A stretch of 8,594 bases of DNA from assembly GCA_025450155.1 (NCBI GenBank), contig JANWIB010000020.1:1-8594 (forward strand). Direction: 5' to 3'. The notes below the pieces were generated by a model that saw only the letters and a list, made by a program, of their open reading frames with translations, did not search any database and was not told the DNA's origin. Position numbers and translations under genes: made by a program. Origin of the DNA: Sphingobacteriaceae bacterium (lineage in GTDB: Bacteria > Bacteroidota > Bacteroidia > Sphingobacteriales > Sphingobacteriaceae). This document shows positions 6,919-8,594 of the stretch, piece by piece; position 1 is the stretch's first letter, and each line of letters starts with the position of its first letter.

Positions 6919-7530
6919 ATGTTTAAATACTTTAATACCGATTTTTTTAAGACTGACAAAGTAATACTTCTTTTATTGGTGGGTGTTTTACAATCATCAA
7001 TAACATTTAGTCAGTCAAATACATTAAATAGTATTCAAAGCGAATTCAAAAAATACGGAGAAGAACACCTACAAGAAAAGCTTTTTGTACATACGGATAA
7101 GAATTTTTATTTGGCAGGGGAGATAGTTTGGTTTAAATTATATGATGTAGATGGTACCTTTCATAAACCCCTTAATATAAGTAAGGTTTCTTATGTAGAA
7201 ATATTGGATAATGAAAATAAGCCCGCATTACAAAGCAAAATCGAATTGAAGGATGGTATGGGTACTGGTTCTATGTTTTTACCGCTTTCTTTGAAGTCGG
7301 GTAATTATAAATTAAGGGCTTATACCAGTTGGATGAAGAATTTTAGCCCAGACTTTTATTTTGAGAAGAATATAACCGTTATAAACTCTTTAAAGACACC
7401 CGCTGCCCAAACAGGAGTACAACCCATTGATTATGATGTTCAATTTTTTCCAGAAGGAGGAAATTTGGTTAATGATATAAAAAGTAAGATAGGTTTTTGG
7501 GTTATTAATCAATATGGCAAAGGTGTATAA
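6919..7530 (+). CDS. N-terminal fragment of the MG2-type protein (signal peptide plus MG2 domain)
   Basis: This 203-residue product is what would be made if translation stops at the first TAA. It has an N-terminal hydrophobic segment at residues 15-30 (VILLLLVGVLQSSITF), with cleavage likely around SQ at 31-32. The MG2-like beta-sandwich spans about 54-155, with EKLFVHTDKNFYLAGEIVWF at 54-72 and SGNYKLRAYTSWMKNF near its end. The start of a second domain follows (VQFFPEGGNLVNDIKSKIGF), and the chain ends at YGKGV in mid-strand. A truncated export product could be made, but it would lack most domains and would probably be degraded. Confidence 0.7.
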   Translation: MFKYFNTDFFKTDKVILLLLVGVLQSSITFSQSNTLNSIQSEFKKYGEEHLQEKLFVHTDKNFYLAGEIVWFKLYDVDGTFHKPLNISKVSYVEILDNENKPALQSKIELKDGMGTGSMFLPLSLKSGNYKLRAYTSWMKNFSPDFYFEKNITVINSLKTPAAQTGVQPIDYDVQFFPEGGNLVNDIKSKIGFWVINQYGKGV

Positions 7531-7710
7531 TTTAAAGGGTTTATTGTTAATGAAAGAAATGATACAATAGTTCGTTTTACCCCGTCCAAATTTGGCATAG
7601 GGCATTTCTACTTCACGCCCTCCATTGCACATAAATATAAAGCTGTTATTAAGATTAATTCCAAAACTTTAATCCATGAGTTACCTTTTATTTTTGAAAA
7701 AGGTTACGTT

Positions 7711-8553
7711 ATGAGTTTAAAGGACGTTGGTAATGGGGAAATAAAAGTAACTGTAAATAGTAATATTACGTCTGGTGTGCCAGTGTATCTACTTGTTCAT
7801 GCAAGGCAAAAGATTGCAGCAATGCAAGAGGCAGAAATTAATAATGGGATTGCTCATTTTGTTATAAGGAAAGACCAATTTGAAAGCGGTATTTCTCATT
7901 TGACAGTTTTTAATAACGACAAACAACCGGTGTGTGAGCGATTGTATTTTCAACTCCCTCGAAATGAACTGATAATAAAAGAAGAAAAAGTTGAGGAACA
8001 ATACGCTACTCGCCAGAAAATAAGTATTTCGATTAACACTACAGATAAAATGGGAAAGCCAGAAGGTGCAAATATGTCTATGGCAATATATAGACTGGAT
8101 TCTCTACAAACAACCGAACAAGGTAATATATTAAACTATCTATATTTAACTTCCGATTTAACAGGTACTATAGAGTCGCCCGATTATTATTTTTCAGATA
8201 CAAATGCCATCATTGATTCTACGGTTGATAATTTAATGCTTACTCATGGATGGAGGCGGTTTAAGTGGGAGAATATTTTTAAAGAAGATTCTTCTTTCAA
8301 GTTTATTCCTGAATATGGAGGTCACATCATAAGAGGCGGGGTAACTAATCGGGCAACAGGAGAAGCCATAAGTGGTATCCTTACTTATTTTTCTGTACCT
8401 GGAAAAAGAGTTCAGTTTTATTATTCAAAAAGTAATCCAGCCGGTATAATCCAGTTTTATACTAAAGATTTTTATGATCAGAATCAAATCATCATTCAAA
8501 CGGATTCAAAAAGTGATAGTCTTTATCGGATAGAAATTTTTGATCCGTATTAA
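7711..8553 (+). CDS. Central/C-terminal fragment of the MG2-type protein (no signal peptide)
   Basis: An open frame of 280 codons can be read from ATG 7711, in the same frame as the N-terminal fragment. The 60 codons between (7531-7710) are also open and family-like (GIGHFYFTPSIAHKYKAVI) but have no usual start codon, so 7711 is an internal methionine rather than a real start. There is no signal peptide, so a product begun here would stay in the cytoplasm. Motifs seen are LLVHARQKI, QPVCERLYF, LMLTHGWRRFKW and, at the end, GGHIIRGGVTNRATGEAISG...FDPY, a carboxypeptidase-regulatory-like sandwich. It is best read as the second piece of the broken gene. Confidence 0.6.
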   Translation: MSLKDVGNGEIKVTVNSNITSGVPVYLLVHARQKIAAMQEAEINNGIAHFVIRKDQFESGISHLTVFNNDKQPVCERLYFQLPRNELIIKEEKVEEQYATRQKISISINTTDKMGKPEGANMSMAIYRLDSLQTTEQGNILNYLYLTSDLTGTIESPDYYFSDTNAIIDSTVDNLMLTHGWRRFKWENIFKEDSSFKFIPEYGGHIIRGGVTNRATGEAISGILTYFSVPGKRVQFYYSKSNPAGIIQFYTKDFYDQNQIIIQTDSKSDSLYRIEIFDPY

Positions 8554-8594
8554 AATGAATTTTCTAAAAAAAACTTCTCCAATTTTTTATTCCC

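Larger units (their letters stand above)
6919..8594 (+). pseudogene. MG2-domain exported protein gene interrupted by two in-frame TAA codons (continues past window)
   Basis: One reading frame carries a continuous family-like protein from ATG 6919 to the window edge, broken only by TAA at 7528-7530 and TAA at 8551-8553. Bacteroidota proteins of this type, roughly 800-900 residues, have a signal peptide, a macroglobulin-like MG2 domain beginning EKLFVHTDKNFYLAGE, further beta-sandwich domains, the LTHGWRRFKW motif and a carboxypeptidase-regulatory-like domain; they often lie in operons with TonB receptors. After the first stop the frame continues FKGFIVNERNDTIVRFTPSK, and after the second NEFSKKNFSNFLF, both as expected for the family. 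No frameshift is seen, so two substitutions explain the state. The start is ATG 6919, 8 bp after the DUF4249 stop; TTG 6901 overlaps that gene and is less likely. A pseudogene is the simplest reading; recoding is possible but unlikely. Confidence 0.8.

Noticed and set aside
7528..8553. Reassignment of TAA to an amino acid in this organism
   Set aside because: The SusD-like gene ends at TAA (337-339) exactly where the family ends (WWHK), with further stops two codons on, so TAA works as a terminator here.
8555..8594. ATG just after the second TAA, reading MNFLKKTSPIFYS to the window edge, as the start of a new gene
   Set aside because: The N-terminus could be the beginning of a signal peptide, but only 13 codons are visible and the competing frame continues the MG2-type protein as expected. 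It cannot be supported without sequence to the right.

Overview
The window looks like AT-rich DNA from a Bacteroidota organism, most like the Sphingobacteriaceae (Pedobacter or Mucilaginibacter type). The reasons are the SusD-family C-terminus, a Bacteroidota-only lipoprotein family (Lipid_bd type), a TonB-dependent receptor with STN and carboxypeptidase-D-like N-terminal domains, two DUF4249-type lipoproteins, and the general lack of Shine-Dalgarno sequences before the genes. All real genes are on the + strand. Family assignments were made by eye; no database search was run.

Left part (1-947): the tail of a SusC/SusD-type uptake locus. It holds the last 112 codons of a SusD-like lipoprotein (the start lies left of the window), then a small lipoprotein ending in the GHRR...EDEY signature of the putative lipid-binding family. 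A strong hairpin terminator at 907-947 closes this unit.

Right part (1079-8594): a second, tightly packed unit. In order it holds an unrecognised secreted protein that starts with GTG, an STN-type TonB-dependent outer-membrane receptor, two tandem paralogous DUF4249 lipoproteins, and a large exported protein with macroglobulin-like (MG2) domains. Gaps between genes range from a 17-bp overlap to 23 bp, so one transcript is likely. The layout suggests an outer-membrane receptor whose surface lipoproteins take the place of SusD, with a big periplasmic or surface accessory protein; the substrate is unknown.

The most notable observations are two. First, the MG2-type gene is interrupted by an in-frame TAA at 7528-7530 and again at 8551-8553. 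The family-like sequence continues in the same frame after both, with no frameshift, so it is most simply a young pseudogene, with recoding as an unlikely alternative. Second, the two DUF4249 genes, clearly diverged elsewhere, share an exact 34-bp direct repeat over the lipoprotein cysteine and the first mature residues. It carries a consensus Shine-Dalgarno-like octamer, and recombination across it would make a clean in-frame chimera.
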